DNA of 5,519 nt from an uncultured Collinsella sp. (lineage in GTDB: Bacteria > Actinomycetota > Coriobacteriia > Coriobacteriales > Coriobacteriaceae), in NCBI GenBank assembly GCA_902493535.1, contig CABUQG010000039.1, positions 1-5,519 of the forward strand, read 5' to 3'. The notes beneath the pieces were generated by a model. That model did no database searches and was not told where the DNA came from. It worked only from the letters and a program-made list of their open reading frames with translations. The translations under genes were made by a program, and so were the position numbers. Shown here one piece after another: positions 5,468 to 5,519 of the stretch (positions are counted from its first letter, which is position 1; the number at the start of each line of letters is the position of its first letter).

Positions 5468-5503
5468 TCGAACATATGCTCGGGGGTGTTTTACAACATA
5501 TTG
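5452..5503 (+). repeat. ACAACATATTG direct repeat around the SOS box
   Basis: The same 11 bases occur at 5452-5462 (inside the dyad) and 5493-5503, 41 bases apart. AACATAT also occurs in the SOS-box candidate, giving three copies at 5454, 5471 and 5495. GGGGGTG follows the last two copies (5482-5488 and 5503-5509). The cluster suggests several binding sites for one regulator or two overlapping ones. Confidence 0.45.
5469..5482. promoter_or_regulatory. Candidate LexA (SOS) box
   Basis: CGAACATATGCTCG matches the Bacillus-type LexA operator CGAACATATGTTCG at 13 of 14 bases; the left half GAAC and the ATAT centre are exact, and GTTC is changed to GCTC. Actinobacterial LexA uses the same GAAC-N4-GTTC core. 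It probably controls a + strand gene beyond the window: the T/A-rich tract at 5489-5502 could hold a -10, and GGGGG (5503-5507) before an ATG at 5512 could be a start, but too little sequence remains to judge. No − strand gene starts plausibly here. Confidence 0.5.
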
Positions 5504-5519
5504 GGGGTGGAATGGTGGG

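Noticed and set aside
4918..5475. 185-codon − strand open frame that would start next to the SOS box
   Set aside because: It overlaps the catalytic end of xerD, reads through two hairpins, and its composition (Pro, Arg, Thr-rich) is not that of a real protein here.
1..5519. CRISPR array, tRNA/rRNA, transposase, toxin-antitoxin pair, dif site or defence genes
   Set aside because: I looked on both strands and saw none. All well-supported genes are accounted for by four housekeeping or regulatory proteins.

Overview
The window reads as a moderately GC-rich chromosomal housekeeping region. It most resembles a gut actinobacterium of the class Coriobacteriia, with Collinsella or a close relative as my best guess. 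That guess rests on the pyrG-xerD pairing (also seen, with minor variation, in other Actinobacteria), on the codon bias, and on a GGGGACGGGCCCC-type intergenic palindrome. It is an inference, since no rRNA or other taxonomic marker is present. All four genes lie on the + strand.

Layout, left to right. Positions 1-278 hold no convincing gene: the stretch is A-poor and G+T-rich, with a degenerate repeat. Next comes a DUF1846/UPF0371 protein of unknown function (324-1805), with a -10-like TATAAT just upstream and a strong intrinsic terminator after it (1840-1872). A 112-residue winged-helix DNA-binding protein follows (2062-2400), with a leader of about 110 nt, a perfect AGGAGG ribosome binding site and its own terminator (2425-2457). 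Then comes CTP synthase, pyrG (2579-4240), with its own promoter and a perfect-consensus DnaA box in the leader. Two bases after the pyrG stop, a GTG opens a Xer-family tyrosine recombinase (4243-5184, probably XerD), so the two genes look translationally coupled.

The last 335 bases contain no gene that I accept, but they are rich in signals. There is a near-perfect 19-bp inverted repeat that could be a terminator, a dispersed palindromic element or both (5218-5281). A second terminator-like hairpin lies at 5409-5442. A compact control region follows at 5448-5509: an 8-4-8 dyad, a sequence matching the Gram-positive LexA/SOS operator at 13 of 14 positions, and a second copy of half the dyad. 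This probably controls a + strand gene that begins at or beyond the window edge.

The genes are mostly ordinary: nucleotide synthesis (pyrG), chromosome dimer resolution (xerD), a small regulator and a conserved protein of unknown role. I see no defence system, CRISPR array, RNA gene or intact transposon. The most interesting signals are regulatory: a DnaA box at pyrG and an SOS box downstream of xerD. Together they suggest, without proving it, that this region is tied to replication and DNA-damage state.
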